Both the position numbers and the translations under genes were made by a program. Below the pieces are notes generated by a model, which saw nothing but the letters and a program-made list of their open reading frames with translations, was not told the DNA's origin and searched no databases. Below, in pieces: positions 10,554 to 20,034 of a stretch of DNA of 64,000 nt (within the stretch, counting starts at the first letter, position 1; each line of letters starts with the position of its first letter). The stretch comes from Variovorax boronicumulans (lineage in GTDB: Bacteria; Pseudomonadota; Gammaproteobacteria; Burkholderiales; Burkholderiaceae_C). Where the stretch lies: positions 124,001-188,000 of the forward strand of contig NZ_JAUSSG010000004.1 of assembly GCF_030812215.1 (NCBI RefSeq). The letters run 5' to 3'.

Positions 10554-11423
10554 TCACGCCAGATGGGTGGCCAGCATCTCGCGGGCCCGGGTCACGAACG
10601 CCGTCTCGCCCCGGCGCCCGGGCAGGAGCTGGAACGCGACCTTGGGCAGGGCCGGCAGGCCGTGCGGCGGCGCCAGCCGGGTCACGCCCTCGCACACCGC
10701 GGATTCGTTCAGGCACGCGACCCCCAGCCCCGCGGCCAGCGCCGACTGCAAGCCTGCCACGCCTGACGCCACGTGAGCGAGCACATACGGCACGCGCCGC
10801 CGCCGCAACAGCGCCACGGTGAACTGGTGCAGCGAGCAGGTGTCCGGCAGCGCCAGCAGCCGCACCGGCTCGCCCCGCGCCACGCGCAGGCCGGTGGCGC
10901 CCAGCCATGCGAGCGATTCGCGCCGGATCAGCGAGGCCTTCGCGCCCTGCGCCGAGGACAACGATGCGCCCGCGATGTCCATCGCCAGGCCGACGTCGAA
11001 GTCGCCGTGGGCATAGGCGGCGCGCAGTGCATCGCTCTTCAGGATGGTCACGTTCAGCCGCACCTGCGGATAGCTTTCGCCGAGGCGCCCGAGCAGCTGC
11101 GTGAGATCGCCGGGACGGAAGTAGTCGGTCACGGCCAGCCGCAGCTCACCCTGCAGCGTTTCGCCGTGCAGGTCGCGGAACGCCTCGTCGCTGAGCGCGA
11201 GGATGCGCCGCGCATACGCCAGCAGCCGCGTGCCCGCTTCGGTGGGCGCGACGCCGGCCTTGCTGCGCGTGAGCAGCGACTGGCCCGCGCGCTCCTCGAG
11301 CTTGCGCATCTGCTCGCTGACGGACGACTGGGAGAGGAACACGCGGGGCGCGGCGGCCGTGAGGCTGCCCGCGTCGATCACCGCCGCGAGGGTGCGAAGT
11401 TGTTCGAGATCGAAGGTCTGCAT
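10554..11423 (-). CDS. LysR family transcriptional regulator
   Basis: This 289-residue regulator has an N-terminal winged helix (FDLEQLRTLAAVIDAGSLTAA, then FLSQSSVSEQMRKLEE) and a periplasmic-binding-like effector domain from about residue 90. It is divergent from a tautomerase gene; the 111-nt gap holds a perfect 18-bp palindrome that is a good candidate binding site. An in-frame ATG four codons upstream (11435) is an alternative start. The effector is unknown. Confidence 0.92.
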   Translation of the reverse strand: MQTFDLEQLRTLAAVIDAGSLTAAAPRVFLSQSSVSEQMRKLEERAGQSLLTRSKAGVAPTEAGTRLLAYARRILALSDEAFRDLHGETLQGELRLAVTDYFRPGDLTQLLGRLGESYPQVRLNVTILKSDALRAAYAHGDFDVGLAMDIAGASLSSAQGAKASLIRRESLAWLGATGLRVARGEPVRLLALPDTCSLHQFTVALLRRRRVPYVLAHVASGVAGLQSALAAGLGVACLNESAVCEGVTRLAPPHGLPALPKVAFQLLPGRRGETAFVTRAREMLATHLA

Positions 11424-11472
11424 GGCTCCATCCATTCGATAAACCGATGGCTCTCATCATATCTTCCCGCTT

Positions 11473-11490
11473 TTCCGATGACCATCGGAA
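11473..11490. promoter_or_regulatory. Perfect 18-bp palindrome, candidate LysR operator
   Basis: TTCCGATG-AC-CATCGGAA forms 8-bp arms around 2 nt, centred between the divergent LysR and tautomerase starts. LysR-type sites are usually dyads in exactly this position, so regulation of the tautomerase by the adjacent LysR is the simplest inference. Confidence 0.55.
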
Positions 11491-11534
11491 TCCCACAATC
11501 ACCCCATCGTTCATTCATTCCACAGGAGTCCGCC

Positions 11535-11933
11535 ATGCCCCACATCGTTGTCCACCTCTCCGGCGAACCCGACGCCGTCCTCACCCGCAAGACCGTCGAC
11601 ACCGTCGCCGAACTCACCCAGAGCGTGCTCGGCAAGCAGTTGCCGGTGATCGCCATCACCGTGCAGTACATCGCCGCCGACGCCTGGTTCATCGGCGGCC
11701 AGACGCTGGCGTCGCTGGGCAAGTCGGCCTTTCACCTGGACATCAGCATCACCGACGAGACCAACACCAAGGCCGAGAAGGCGCGCTACCTGCGCGAGGT
11801 GCATGCGGCCATGGCGAAGATCCGGCCGAACCTGCACGAGGTGTCGTACATCCACGTGATCGATGCGCGCGGCGCGGCCTACGGCTACGGCGGAAAGACC
11901 CAGGAGTACCGCCACCAGCAAGCCGGCGTCTGA
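11535..11933 (+). CDS. Tautomerase superfamily protein (4-oxalocrotonate tautomerase-like)
   Basis: This 132-residue protein begins Met-Pro-His-Ile, so Pro1 of the mature enzyme, the catalytic base of the tautomerase superfamily, is present. It is about twice the length of classical 4-oxalocrotonate tautomerases (about 62 residues), so it resembles the longer fused-type members. CAGGAG 7 nt upstream of the ATG supports the start. It probably isomerises a keto-enol or unsaturated acid substrate; which one cannot be told. It is divergent from a LysR regulator that may control it. Confidence 0.85.
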   Translation: MPHIVVHLSGEPDAVLTRKTVDTVAELTQSVLGKQLPVIAITVQYIAADAWFIGGQTLASLGKSAFHLDISITDETNTKAEKARYLREVHAAMAKIRPNLHEVSYIHVIDARGAAYGYGGKTQEYRHQQAGV

Positions 11934-11973
11934 AGCCCTTCCCGGTGTCCCGGGGGCGTGGCACCATGCCGCC

Positions 11974-13350
11974 ATGCCCTCCGGAACCCCGCACGCCGCC
12001 GACAGCCTCGGCAATCCGCTCACCCTGGACGACCCCGCCAGCCTCGCGCTGGTCGAGGACTTCGTCATGGGATTCATCTCGACCGAGTCGCGCGCCGTCA
12101 ACCTCATCGCACTGGCCGACACCGATGCGAGCCCCATCGTGCAGGCGTACTGCGCGACGCTGCACCTCTTTGCCGAATCGCGCGATGCCGTGGCGAATGC
12201 AAGGCCGTTTCTCGCGAAGGCCCGTGTCGGCGCTGCGCGTGCCACGCCGCGCGAGCAACGCTACATCGCGGCCATCGACGCATGGGCCGATGGCGACATC
12301 GCCCGCGCCATCGCGCTGCATGCAGAACAGGCACACGAATTTCCGCGCGACCTCGTCTCGGTCAAGCTGGGCCAGTACCACTGCTTCAACACCGGTGACT
12401 GCCCCGGCATGCTGCGGCTCGCGCTCGCGGTGCTTCCTTCCGCCGCCGACGTGCCCTACGTGCACGGCATGGCTGCCTTCGGCTACGAGCAATGCCACCT
12501 GATGCGCGAGGCCGAGGCCAGCGCGCGGCTGGCCATCGCCATGTGCCGCAAGGAGCCGTGGGCGCACCACGCGCTCGCGCATGTGATGCTCACCGAGGGC
12601 CGGCTCGCCGAAGGCCTGGCGTTCATGGAGAGCGTGAGCGACACCTGGGTCGGACTCAACTCTTTCATGGTCACACACAACTGGTGGCATGTGGCGCTCT
12701 TCCTCATCGACCTGGGCCGCGACGCCGAGGCGCTCGCGGTGTACGACGCGCATGCCTGGGGCGTGGTGAAGGACTACTCGCAAGACCAGATCGGCGCCGT
12801 GTCACTCCTCGCGCGGCTGGAGCTCGCAGGCATCGACGTCGGTGCGCGCTGGGACGACGTGGCCGGCTACCTGCTGCAGCGCCAGGCCGACCACGTGCTG
12901 CCCTTCCTCGACCTGCAATACCTCTACGGCCTCGCGCGCGCCGGGCGGGCCGAGGCCGACGTGCTGCTGCGCAACATCGAGGCCTTCGCGCCCGGCGCAC
13001 CGCCCTCGACGCGCGCCGCCTGGCAACGGGTGTGCGTGCCAGCCGCGCACGGACTTGTGGCCCATGCGCGCGGCGATTTCGCAGGTGCCATCGAGGGGCT
13101 CGGCGTCGCGCTGCCGCGCATGATCGAGATCGGCGGCAGCCACGCACAGCGCGATCTGTTCGAGCAGGTGTACCTCGATGCACTGGTGCGCACCGGCAGC
13201 GAGTCGACACTCGCTGCGGCACAAGGCATCCTGCAGCAGCAGCTCAACGGCCAGCCCGAGTCGCTGCGGCTGCGGCGGCAGGCGGGGTCCGTCTATGCAC
13301 GGCTCGGCCTTGGGCAACTCGCCGCTGGAAGCGTGCCGGCAAGAGCCTGA
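11974..13350 (+). CDS. Tetratricopeptide-repeat protein, TTC38-like
   Basis: This 458-residue soluble protein is built of helical pairs and resembles the TTC38 family found in bacteria and animals. Visible motifs include HNWWHVALFLIDLGRDAEAL and QYLYGLARAGRAEADVLLRN. It has no signal peptide or membrane segment. The start at 11974 (MPSGTPHAADSLGNPLTL) follows the tautomerase stop by 40 nt. The biochemical role is not known for this family; a scaffold or protein-interaction role is inferred from the repeats. Confidence 0.8.
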   Translation: MPSGTPHAADSLGNPLTLDDPASLALVEDFVMGFISTESRAVNLIALADTDASPIVQAYCATLHLFAESRDAVANARPFLAKARVGAARATPREQRYIAAIDAWADGDIARAIALHAEQAHEFPRDLVSVKLGQYHCFNTGDCPGMLRLALAVLPSAADVPYVHGMAAFGYEQCHLMREAEASARLAIAMCRKEPWAHHALAHVMLTEGRLAEGLAFMESVSDTWVGLNSFMVTHNWWHVALFLIDLGRDAEALAVYDAHAWGVVKDYSQDQIGAVSLLARLELAGIDVGARWDDVAGYLLQRQADHVLPFLDLQYLYGLARAGRAEADVLLRNIEAFAPGAPPSTRAAWQRVCVPAAHGLVAHARGDFAGAIEGLGVALPRMIEIGGSHAQRDLFEQVYLDALVRTGSESTLAAAQGILQQQLNGQPESLRLRRQAGSVYARLGLGQLAAGSVPARA

Positions 13351-13360
13351 ACGAAGCGCC

Positions 13361-14056
13361 TCAGCCCTTGCTCTTCAGGTGCCGCGTCTGGTCGTAGGCC
13401 GGCTGCGGCGGCAAATCGGCGAGGTGGCGTGTGTCGGCCCACTCGACGATCTCGATCGCATCCGGCGCAGCCGGATCGGCGATGCGGATGCGGTTGAAGC
13501 CCGCATTGGGAATGTCGCTCCGGCGCGGCCCGCTCAGGCTCAGCCCCTTCGCGGTGCGCCACACCATGTCGAGCACACCGCCGTGGGTGACGATGATCAG
13601 GTGCTGCCCCTTGTGGGCGGTGGCGATCGTGCCGAGCGCCGCGACGATGCGTGCATGGAACTCGCGTGCCGTCTCGCCTTCGGGCATCGCGTGGTCTTCG
13701 CGGAACTCCAGCCACTCTTCCCACGCGCGCGGATGCAGGCTCTGGATCTCGTCGGAGCGCATGCCTTCGACGATGCCGAAGTACTGCTCCCGCAACCCCG
13801 CCGAAGTGACCACCGGCAGCGACAGCTGCAGCGCCGCCGGGGCGGCTGTTTGCTGGGCGCGCATGAGGTCGCTGCTGATCAGGTGCTGCGCCGTTTCTCC
13901 CGCGAGCCTCAGGCCGATGCGGCGCGCCTGTTCATGGCCGATGTCGTTGAGCGGCACATCCGCATGCCCCTGGAAGCGCAACTCGCGGTTCCAGGCGGTT
14001 TCGCCGTGACGGATCAGGATGATGTCGGTGGTGGTGTCGGGTTTGGGCGTTGGCAT
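13361..14056 (-). CDS. Histidine phosphatase family protein
   Basis: This 231-residue protein has the phosphoglycerate-mutase-like signature LIRHGETAWN, whose His is the phospho-acceptor, followed by FQGHADVPLNDIGHEQA. The second His lies in IIVTHGGVLDMV, and the acid/base Glu is probably in ALGTIATAHKG or the MPEGETAREFH stretch. It resembles the cobC/GpmB branch. The substrate cannot be assigned and there is no cobalamin gene nearby. It converges on the TPR gene with a 10-nt gap. Confidence 0.88.
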   Translation of the reverse strand: MPTPKPDTTTDIILIRHGETAWNRELRFQGHADVPLNDIGHEQARRIGLRLAGETAQHLISSDLMRAQQTAAPAALQLSLPVVTSAGLREQYFGIVEGMRSDEIQSLHPRAWEEWLEFREDHAMPEGETAREFHARIVAALGTIATAHKGQHLIIVTHGGVLDMVWRTAKGLSLSGPRRSDIPNAGFNRIRIADPAAPDAIEIVEWADTRHLADLPPQPAYDQTRHLKSKG

Positions 14057-14087
14057 TGCCGCCCATTTTCCACCGGGCGCGTGACGC

Positions 14088-14741
14088 TCAGGTCTTTGCG
14101 GCTGCCAGCTGTTGCACGGCCGCCACCGCTTCGCCCACGAAACCCATGCCCGTGCCCATGCCGACGCGCGCGGGCGACGGCGTGAGCAATGCCAGCACCC
14201 AGGCGATCACGAAGCCGCCGACGATGGCGCAGATCACCACCACCGCCGTGTACGCGATGGCCTTGTCGGGCGGGCACTTCATCAGCACCGGCAAGCCCAG
14301 GTAGAGCAGGTAGATGCCGTAGAGCGCCGCCACCGCGCCCAACACCGACAGCGATGGCAGCAGGCTGAAGATGCCGCCGACGAAGCCCGCCGTGCTGGCA
14401 TAGGCCGACAGCTTGAGCGCGCCGGCCTGGCTCTTGGTGCCTTCGAAGGTCGGTGCCATCGCATCGATGATGAGAGCGAGCACGAACACCATCACCAGCG
14501 ACAGCACGTAGCCCACGACCATGTTGGCAAGCCCCGCGACGATCGGCACGCGGAAATTGACACCGAAGGCGCCGAGGCCGACCACCGAGAGGCCGATGAA
14601 ACTCGCCACCGCGGGAATGAGCGCGAGGATCATCACGTAATTCTTGTAGAGCGAAGCGGCATCGGCCGGCTCCGCATCGATCACGGGCCAGGTGGCCTTG
14701 GGCTTGAGCAGGATGTCCTGCGCACGTTGAACCAGGTTCAT
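14088..14741 (-). CDS. Yip1 family membrane protein
   Basis: This 217-residue inner-membrane protein has a short cytoplasmic N-terminus (MNLVQRAQDILLKPKATWPV, the usual bacterial Yip1-domain opening) followed by five hydrophobic segments between about residues 35 and 205. The function of bacterial Yip1 proteins is not known. It lies 31 nt upstream of the phosphatase gene on the same strand, so the two may be cotranscribed. Confidence 0.85.
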   Translation of the reverse strand: MNLVQRAQDILLKPKATWPVIDAEPADAASLYKNYVMILALIPAVASFIGLSVVGLGAFGVNFRVPIVAGLANMVVGYVLSLVMVFVLALIIDAMAPTFEGTKSQAGALKLSAYASTAGFVGGIFSLLPSLSVLGAVAALYGIYLLYLGLPVLMKCPPDKAIAYTAVVVICAIVGGFVIAWVLALLTPSPARVGMGTGMGFVGEAVAAVQQLAAAKT

Positions 14742-14897
14742 TTGTTGTCCTCGACTTGAAGCGCGAATGCGCGCGCGAAGTGCGTCGCGCAGCGCCCGAA
14801 AGTATGTCGATCAAGACCCGCAATGGCTGCTGGCCATGAAGCCTATGCCGTGACCTATGCCGTTATGCCGGCTTTCGCGATCGCGCAAAATCGCCCC

Positions 14898-15608
14898 ATG
14901 CCCCACCTCGTTCTACTGCCCGGCCTCGCCTGCGACGAGCGCCTCTGGGAGGCCCAGCGGCCTGCCCTTCCCTCCGCATTCGACGCCCGCGTGAGCGACG
15001 TCCAGACGCGCAACGACACCATCGAAGCCATGGCCGCTGCCGTGCTGCGCGAACATGCGGGGCCGCTGGTGCTCTGCGGTGCGTCGATGGGCGGCATGGT
15101 CGCGATGGAAGCGGCCCGCCAGGCGCCCGAACGCATCGCAGGGCTCGCCCTGCTGGGCACCAGCGCGCGGCCCGAGCCGCCCGACATGTTCGAGATGCGC
15201 GAAGCCGCCATCGAACTCTTCGAACGCGGCGAGGCGCGCGACGTGATCGAGGCGAATGTCTATTTCGCCTTCCACCCCACGCAGGCCGACGACCCGGTGC
15301 TGGTGCAGCGCTATCTCGACATCGTGCTGGATGCCGGCACGGCCCAGCTCATCGCCCAGAACCGCGCGGTGATGCGGCGCCCCGATGCGCGTCTGCACCT
15401 GGCCTCGCTGCGCGCCCCGGTGCTGTTGATGTGCGGCGACGACGACAAGCTCGCGCCGCCCGAGCACACACGAGAAATGGCGGCGCTGCTGCCGCAGGCC
15501 GAGGTGGTGTGGGTGCCGCAGTGCGGCCACATGCTGACGATGGAGAAGCCCGACTTCGTCAACGCGGCGTTGAACGCCTGGCTCGCGAAGACGTTTCCGT
15601 CGGCCTGA
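14898..15608 (+). CDS. Alpha/beta hydrolase
   Basis: This 236-residue hydrolase has the nucleophile elbow CGASMGGM (Ser63), an acid in CGDDDKLAPPEH and the catalytic His in CGHMLTMEKP, with the oxyanion region LLPGLACDERLW near the start. It resembles small esterases and BioH/MenH-like enzymes. The substrate is unknown. The MPHLVLLPG start at 14898 fits the family; an in-frame extension to 14823 adds atypical sequence. It converges with the pcp gene, leaving 14 nt between them. Confidence 0.88.
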   Translation: MPHLVLLPGLACDERLWEAQRPALPSAFDARVSDVQTRNDTIEAMAAAVLREHAGPLVLCGASMGGMVAMEAARQAPERIAGLALLGTSARPEPPDMFEMREAAIELFERGEARDVIEANVYFAFHPTQADDPVLVQRYLDIVLDAGTAQLIAQNRAVMRRPDARLHLASLRAPVLLMCGDDDKLAPPEHTREMAALLPQAEVVWVPQCGHMLTMEKPDFVNAALNAWLAKTFPSA

Positions 15609-15622
15609 AAAGGCTCAGCCTC

Positions 15623-16279
15623 TCAGTGCAGCTGGCCGCCGGTCTCGGCCACGTCCTGTTTCACCGCGAGCGCGGTGGCGACCGAGATGCGCAGCGCCTC
15701 GGTCATCGTGGCGAGCGACATGCTCGGCGCACCCGGAAAACGCGCCGCCTGCTCGGGCAGGTAGGGAATGTGGATGAAACCACCGCGCACGCCCAGCAAA
15801 CCGGATACCGGATGCGTCGCGATGCGGTGCATCAGCCCGTAGAAGATGTGGTTGCAGACGAAAGTGCCCGCGCTGTTCGACACCGAAGCAGGAATGCCGG
15901 CCGCGCGCAGGTCGCGCACGATGGCCTTGATCGGCAGCGTCGAGAAGTACGCAGCCGGTGCGCCTGGCACCACCGGCAGGTCGATCGGCTGGTGACCCGC
16001 GTTGTCGGCGATGCGCCCGTCGTCGATGTTGATCGCGATGCGCTCGGGCGTGATCTCGGCGCGGCCACCGGCCTGGCCGACGCAGAGCACCAACTGCGGC
16101 TTCAGTTCGTCCATGGCGTTGGCCAGCGCCTCGATGGCGTCGCCGAAAACGCACGGCATCTGGCGCGCATGCACGGTGGCGCGGCCGATCTTCACGCCGT
16201 CGAGTGCGCGAACGGCCTCCCACGAAGGATTGATGGCTTTGCGGTCGAACGGGTCGAAGCCGGTCAGCAGGACGCTCAT
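15623..16279 (-). CDS. pcp: Pyroglutamyl-peptidase I (pyrrolidone-carboxylate peptidase)
   Basis: This 218-residue C15 cysteine peptidase removes N-terminal pyroglutamate from peptides. The N-terminus [11 protein letters not shown] is typical. The catalytic Glu lies in [14 protein letters not shown], the Cys in [14 protein letters not shown] and the His in [12 protein letters not shown]. It is the last gene of an operon with the three 5-oxoprolinase subunits, so the pyroglutamate it frees can be opened to glutamate by the same operon. An upstream in-frame ATG (16306) is possible but gives an unusual extension. Confidence 0.95.
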   Translation of the reverse strand: MSVLLTGFDPFDRKAINPSWEAVRALDGVKIGRATVHARQMPCVFGDAIEALANAMDELKPQLVLCVGQAGGRAEITPERIAINIDDGRIADNAGHQPIDLPVVPGAPAAYFSTLPIKAIVRDLRAAGIPASVSNSAGTFVCNHIFYGLMHRIATHPVSGLLGVRGGFIHIPYLPEQAARFPGAPSMSLATMTEALRISVATALAVKQDVAETGGQLH

Positions 16280-16320
16280 GCGTTTCGCTTCGGTCTTGTT
16301 GCGCATGCCGTGCACACGGT

Positions 16321-17061
16321 TCAAGCCATCGCGCGAACGGCAATGCCTTCGGCCTGCAGCCGCTCGCGGATGCGGCGCGCAAAGGCCAGCGCATGCGCGC
16401 CGTCGCCGTGCAGGCACACGGTCTGTGCATTGACCGCCACCGTGCTGCCGTCGATGGCGGTCACCCGGTGGTCGCGCACGAACGAGAGGGTCTGCGCGAT
16501 CGACTGCTCCTCGCTCTCGATCAGCGCGCCGGGCTGGCTGCGCGGCACGAGGCTGCCGTCGGGCATGTAGCCGCGGTCGGCGAACACTTCTTCCACGGGC
16601 GTGAGGCCGGCGCGGCGCGCGGCGTCGATCATGTTGCTGCCGGCGAGGCCGAAGAACTTGAGCGTGGGGTCGAAGCGGCGCACAGCCTCGCAGAGCGCAT
16701 CGGCGAGCTCCGGTTCCTTCACCGCCTGGTTGTAGAGCTGGCCGTGCGCCTTCACATGCGCGAGCTGGCCGCCCTCGGCCTTGACGATCGCGGCGAGCGC
16801 GCCGACCTGGTAGAGCACGTTGGAGACGATCTCGTCGGGCGGCAGGTGCATGGTGCTGCGGCCGAAGTTCTCGCGGTCGGGAAAGCTCGGGTGCGCGCCG
16901 ATGGCCACGCCGTGTTCGATGGCCCAGCGCACGCACTGGCGCATGGTCTTGGCGTCGCCCGCGTGCCAGCCGCAGGCGATGTTGGCGGAGCTCACGAGGC
17001 CGAGCAGCGCTTCGTCGCTGCCGGCGCCTTCGCCGAGATCGGCATTGAGGTCGATGTGCAT
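16321..17061 (-). CDS. pxpA: 5-oxoprolinase subunit A (LamB/YcsF family)
   Basis: This 246-residue protein has the LamB/YcsF opening [20 protein letters not shown] and the later motifs [27 protein letters not shown] and [11 protein letters not shown]. PxpA acts with PxpB and PxpC in ATP-dependent opening of 5-oxoproline to glutamate. GGAAGG upstream of the ATG at 17061 supports the start. It follows pxpC by 67 nt and precedes pcp by 41 nt. Confidence 0.95.
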   Translation of the reverse strand: MHIDLNADLGEGAGSDEALLGLVSSANIACGWHAGDAKTMRQCVRWAIEHGVAIGAHPSFPDRENFGRSTMHLPPDEIVSNVLYQVGALAAIVKAEGGQLAHVKAHGQLYNQAVKEPELADALCEAVRRFDPTLKFFGLAGSNMIDAARRAGLTPVEEVFADRGYMPDGSLVPRSQPGALIESEEQSIAQTLSFVRDHRVTAIDGSTVAVNAQTVCLHGDGAHALAFARRIRERLQAEGIAVRAMA

Positions 17062-17128
17062 GGGGAAGGTTCCTTCTTCTTCAACGGGCCGGCACCGGCG
17101 CGGCCCGCTGGCGGTGTGCTCGCACAGT

Positions 17129-18127
17129 CTATGCCGCACCCGGCCAGCCTGCCACGGCGAGGCCTTGTGCCACCTGCGCCAGGTAGCGCTGCTGCTCGGC
17201 CCACGCGGCCAGCGCCTCGGCCATGTCGACCTGCACGAGGCGCAGCTTGCCGTTGAGCGGCGCCTGCGCGAGCTTCCAGAGGTCGGCGCGAATCACCACG
17301 CCGATGCGCGGATAGCCGCCTGTGGTCTGCGCATCGCCCATCAGGATGATCGGCTGGCCCGAGGGCGGCACCTGGATCGTGCCGGGAATCACGCCCGAGG
17401 AGAGCATGTCCCCCGCGCGTTTGCGCTTGAGTTCGGCGCCCGCGAGCCGGCTGCCCATGCGGTTGCTCTGCGAGGTGATGCGCCAGCGCTCGCCCCACAG
17501 CACCTCGCGCGCGGCGAGCGTGAACTGTTCGAATTCGGGACCGGGCAGCACGCGCAGGGCGATAGCGCCGTCGGCTTCTTCGGGGCCCCAGTCGGGGCCG
17601 CGCAGGCCGAAGGGCTTGCGTGCGCGCTGTGCGGCGTCGAGCCGCGACGGGCCCAGCGGCAGCTTGTCGCCCTTGCGCAGGGCCCGGCCTTCGTGGCCGC
17701 CGAAGCCGGCCTTGAGGTCGGTGCTGCGCGAGCCGAGCATGGGCGCCACGTCGATGCCGCCCGCAATCGCGAGCCAGCTGCGCAGGCCCGTCTTTTTCGC
17801 GCCAGACGCGTTCGCGCCCTGGAGCTTGAGCACCTGCCCCGCCGCCACCGGCACGCTCCAGCAGGGCCAGAGCGGCATGCCGTCGAGCTGCGCGCTGAAG
17901 TCATCACCGGCGAGCGCAATGCGCGTGTCGGTCTCGAAGCGCACTTCGCAGCCGCCCATCGTGAGTTCGAGGCCCGCGGCGCCATCCACATTGCCGACCA
18001 GCCGGTTCGCGAGCGTGAGCGCCAGCACGTCGAGCGCGCCGCCGGGACAGATGCCCAGTTGGCGATGGCCGTGCCGCCCGAGGTCTTGCACCGAGGCCAG
18101 CAGGCCGGGCTTCTGGACGACGATCAT
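17129..18127 (-). CDS. pxpC: 5-oxoprolinase subunit C (biotin-dependent carboxyltransferase-like)
   Basis: This 332-residue member of the allophanate hydrolase subunit 2 family begins [20 protein letters not shown] and contains [20 protein letters not shown] and the conserved [17 protein letters not shown] segment. With PxpB it likely phosphorylates 5-oxoproline, in concert with PxpA. Its ATG overlaps the pxpB stop by 4 nt. Urea amidolyase or urea carboxylase roles are less likely, since no biotin-carboxylase domain is nearby and pxpA and pcp follow. Confidence 0.94.
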   Translation of the reverse strand: MIVVQKPGLLASVQDLGRHGHRQLGICPGGALDVLALTLANRLVGNVDGAAGLELTMGGCEVRFETDTRIALAGDDFSAQLDGMPLWPCWSVPVAAGQVLKLQGANASGAKKTGLRSWLAIAGGIDVAPMLGSRSTDLKAGFGGHEGRALRKGDKLPLGPSRLDAAQRARKPFGLRGPDWGPEEADGAIALRVLPGPEFEQFTLAAREVLWGERWRITSQSNRMGSRLAGAELKRKRAGDMLSSGVIPGTIQVPPSGQPIILMGDAQTTGGYPRIGVVIRADLWKLAQAPLNGKLRLVQVDMAEALAAWAEQQRYLAQVAQGLAVAGWPGAA

Positions 18128-18786
18128 GTCTGCACGCTCTCGACGACGAAGCGCACGCGGTCTCCCGGACGCAGCAGGGTGGGCGACCCGGCCGTCGGGT
18201 CGAACATCTCGAGCGACGTGCGGCCGATGAGCTGCCAGCCGCCCGGCGACACCAGCGGATAGATGCCGGTCTGTTCGCCGCCGATGCCGACCGAGCGCGC
18301 GGGCACCGCGGTGCGCGGCTCCGCGCGGCGGGGCGTGGCAAGTTCGGGGGCAAGGCCGCCCATGAAGGCGAAGCCAGGGAGAAATCCGAGCAGGTACACC
18401 ACGTACTCACCCGCGCTGTGGCGCCGCACGACTTCCGCCGGCGTGAGGCCGGTGTGGGCCGCGACGTCGCCGAGGTCAGGTCCGTGCTCGCCGCCATAGG
18501 CAACGGGGATCTCGACCAGCCGGCCTTCGACGGCCTTGGCAGAAAGCTTCGGCCAGGCTTCGAGTACCTGCGCGGTGAGTGCATCGAGTTCGATCGCGGT
18601 CGGATCGAAGGTCAGCGTGAGGTTGTTCATGCCCGGCAGCACTTCGCCGACGCCGGGCCATTCGCGGGCTTCGGCGGCCAGCGCCCAGATGCGCTGCTGC
18701 TGCACCAGCGTGGCCGGCGCCGGCAGCTCGCACAGGAGCGCTGCATCCCCGAGCAGATGCAGGCGGGGTGGCGGCAAGCCGCTCAT
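18124..18786 (-). CDS. pxpB: 5-oxoprolinase subunit B (allophanate hydrolase subunit 1 family)
   Basis: This 220-residue protein has the family-typical EIPVAYGGEHGPDLGDVAAH, the LLGFLPGFAFMGGL motif and IGGEQTGIYPLVSPGGW. It is first of four genes (pxpB-pxpC-pxpA-pcp) on the minus strand. It starts 6 nt after (downstream of) the coaD stop codon, so transcription may continue from coaD or rsmD. Confidence 0.94.
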   Translation of the reverse strand: MSGLPPPRLHLLGDAALLCELPAPATLVQQQRIWALAAEAREWPGVGEVLPGMNNLTLTFDPTAIELDALTAQVLEAWPKLSAKAVEGRLVEIPVAYGGEHGPDLGDVAAHTGLTPAEVVRRHSAGEYVVYLLGFLPGFAFMGGLAPELATPRRAEPRTAVPARSVGIGGEQTGIYPLVSPGGWQLIGRTSLEMFDPTAGSPTLLRPGDRVRFVVESVQT

Positions 18787-18792
18787 CGCGGT

Positions 18793-19296
18793 TTATTCAC
18801 GGCCGAGGCTGCGAACTTTCGCCGCCAGCATGTGCTCGACGTTCGGCGAGACGAACTTGTTGACCTCGCCGCCGAGCATGGCGATCTCGCGCACGAAGGT
18901 GCTGGAGATGAACTGGTACTTGTCGCTGGGCGTGAGGAACACGGTCTCGACATCCGGCATCAGCGAGCGATTCATGCCGGCGAGCTGGAATTCGTAGTCG
19001 AAGTCGGTCACGGCGCGCAGGCCCCGCACCATGGCCTTGCCGCCGCGCGCCACCACGAAGTCGCGCAGGAGCCCCGAAAAGCTCTCGACGGTGACCTGGT
19101 CGCTGTAGGGCTTGACGGCCTCGCGGGCCATGTCCATGCGCTCCTGCAGGGTGAACAGCGCCTTCTTGTGATGGCCCGCCGCGACGGCGACGATCACCTT
19201 GGAGAAGAGTTGGGTTGCACGGCGCACCACGTCCTCGTGACCGAGGGTGATGGGATCGAATGTGCCCGGATAAACCGCGATGACGTTGCTGGCCAT
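18793..19296 (-). CDS. coaD: Phosphopantetheine adenylyltransferase
   Basis: This 167-residue enzyme converts 4'-phosphopantetheine and ATP to dephospho-CoA, the penultimate step of CoA synthesis. The nucleotidyltransferase TxGH motif is in [16 protein letters not shown] and the ISSTxxR motif in [11 protein letters not shown]. The ATG at 19296 gives the normal length. It is downstream of rsmD, the standard arrangement in proteobacteria. Confidence 0.97.
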   Translation of the reverse strand: MASNVIAVYPGTFDPITLGHEDVVRRATQLFSKVIVAVAAGHHKKALFTLQERMDMAREAVKPYSDQVTVESFSGLLRDFVVARGGKAMVRGLRAVTDFDYEFQLAGMNRSLMPDVETVFLTPSDKYQFISSTFVREIAMLGGEVNKFVSPNVEHMLAAKVRSLGRE

Positions 19297-19339
19297 GGTT
19301 GCTTGTTCCTCATGCAGCCGGTGCGGCTTGTTCGGCGGA

Positions 19340-19996
19340 TTATGCAGTCCCCTCCGAGGCCAGCCGCAACAGGTGCGCATGCACCGCACCGGCTTTCAGG
19401 TAACGAAAGCTTGCGAGGCCGAAGGCTGCCAGTTCCTCGTCGTTCCATTGGCGCGGGGCTTCGAGATAAACGACGCCGCCGGGGCGCAGCGCGCGCGCCG
19501 CGGCGCGCAGGGCAGGCTCGTAGAGCGCAGTGCTGTCAAAGGGCGGATCGAGAAAGACGGCGTGCAGGCTGCCCGCGGTCGTGCGCTCCAGCGCCGTGAC
19601 GCCGTTGCCGCGCTCGATGCGCACGGCCTCGGCCGACAGCTTGGTTTTCGCGGCCTGCAGTTGCGCGACCAGACCCGCATCCTGCTCGCACAGCAGCACG
19701 TTGGCCGCGCCGCGTGAAGCCGCCTCCAGGCCGAGCGCACCGGTGCCCGCGAAGGCGTCGATGCAATGCCAGCCCGGCAGTTCGCCACCGCCCGCGCCCG
19801 CCAGGCTCGCGAGCCAGTTGAAGAGCGTCTCGCGCACGCGGTCGGGCGTGGGGCGCAGGCCCGGCTTGTCGGCCACCGCGAGACGGGTGCGCTTCCATTG
19901 CCCGCCGATGATGCGGACCTCGCTGGGTCGCGCTGGGCGCGCAGGGCGCTTGGCTGCGGGCGGACGGGGGGCTGCGGCGGCTTTCTTCTGGGGCAT
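19340..19996 (-). CDS. rsmD: 16S rRNA (guanine(966)-N(2))-methyltransferase
   Basis: This 218-residue SAM-dependent methyltransferase modifies G966 of 16S rRNA. After a Lys/Ala/Pro-rich N-terminus it has [15 protein letters not shown] and [15 protein letters not shown], the RsmD-type opening. Motif I is [18 protein letters not shown] and the catalytic motif is DPPF in [10 protein letters not shown]. It lies 43 nt upstream of coaD. Confidence 0.95.
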   Translation of the reverse strand: MPQKKAAAAPRPPAAKRPARPARPSEVRIIGGQWKRTRLAVADKPGLRPTPDRVRETLFNWLASLAGAGGGELPGWHCIDAFAGTGALGLEAASRGAANVLLCEQDAGLVAQLQAAKTKLSAEAVRIERGNGVTALERTTAGSLHAVFLDPPFDSTALYEPALRAAARALRPGGVVYLEAPRQWNDEELAAFGLASFRYLKAGAVHAHLLRLASEGTA

Positions 19997-20034
19997 GCGG
20001 CGAGCTTAACGCCGCGGCATCGGCGACCGGCCGC

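Noticed and set aside
10265..11460. Plus-strand frames opposite the YitT-like and LysR genes
   Set aside because: They are antisense shadows with Arg/Ala/Pro-rich products and no motifs.
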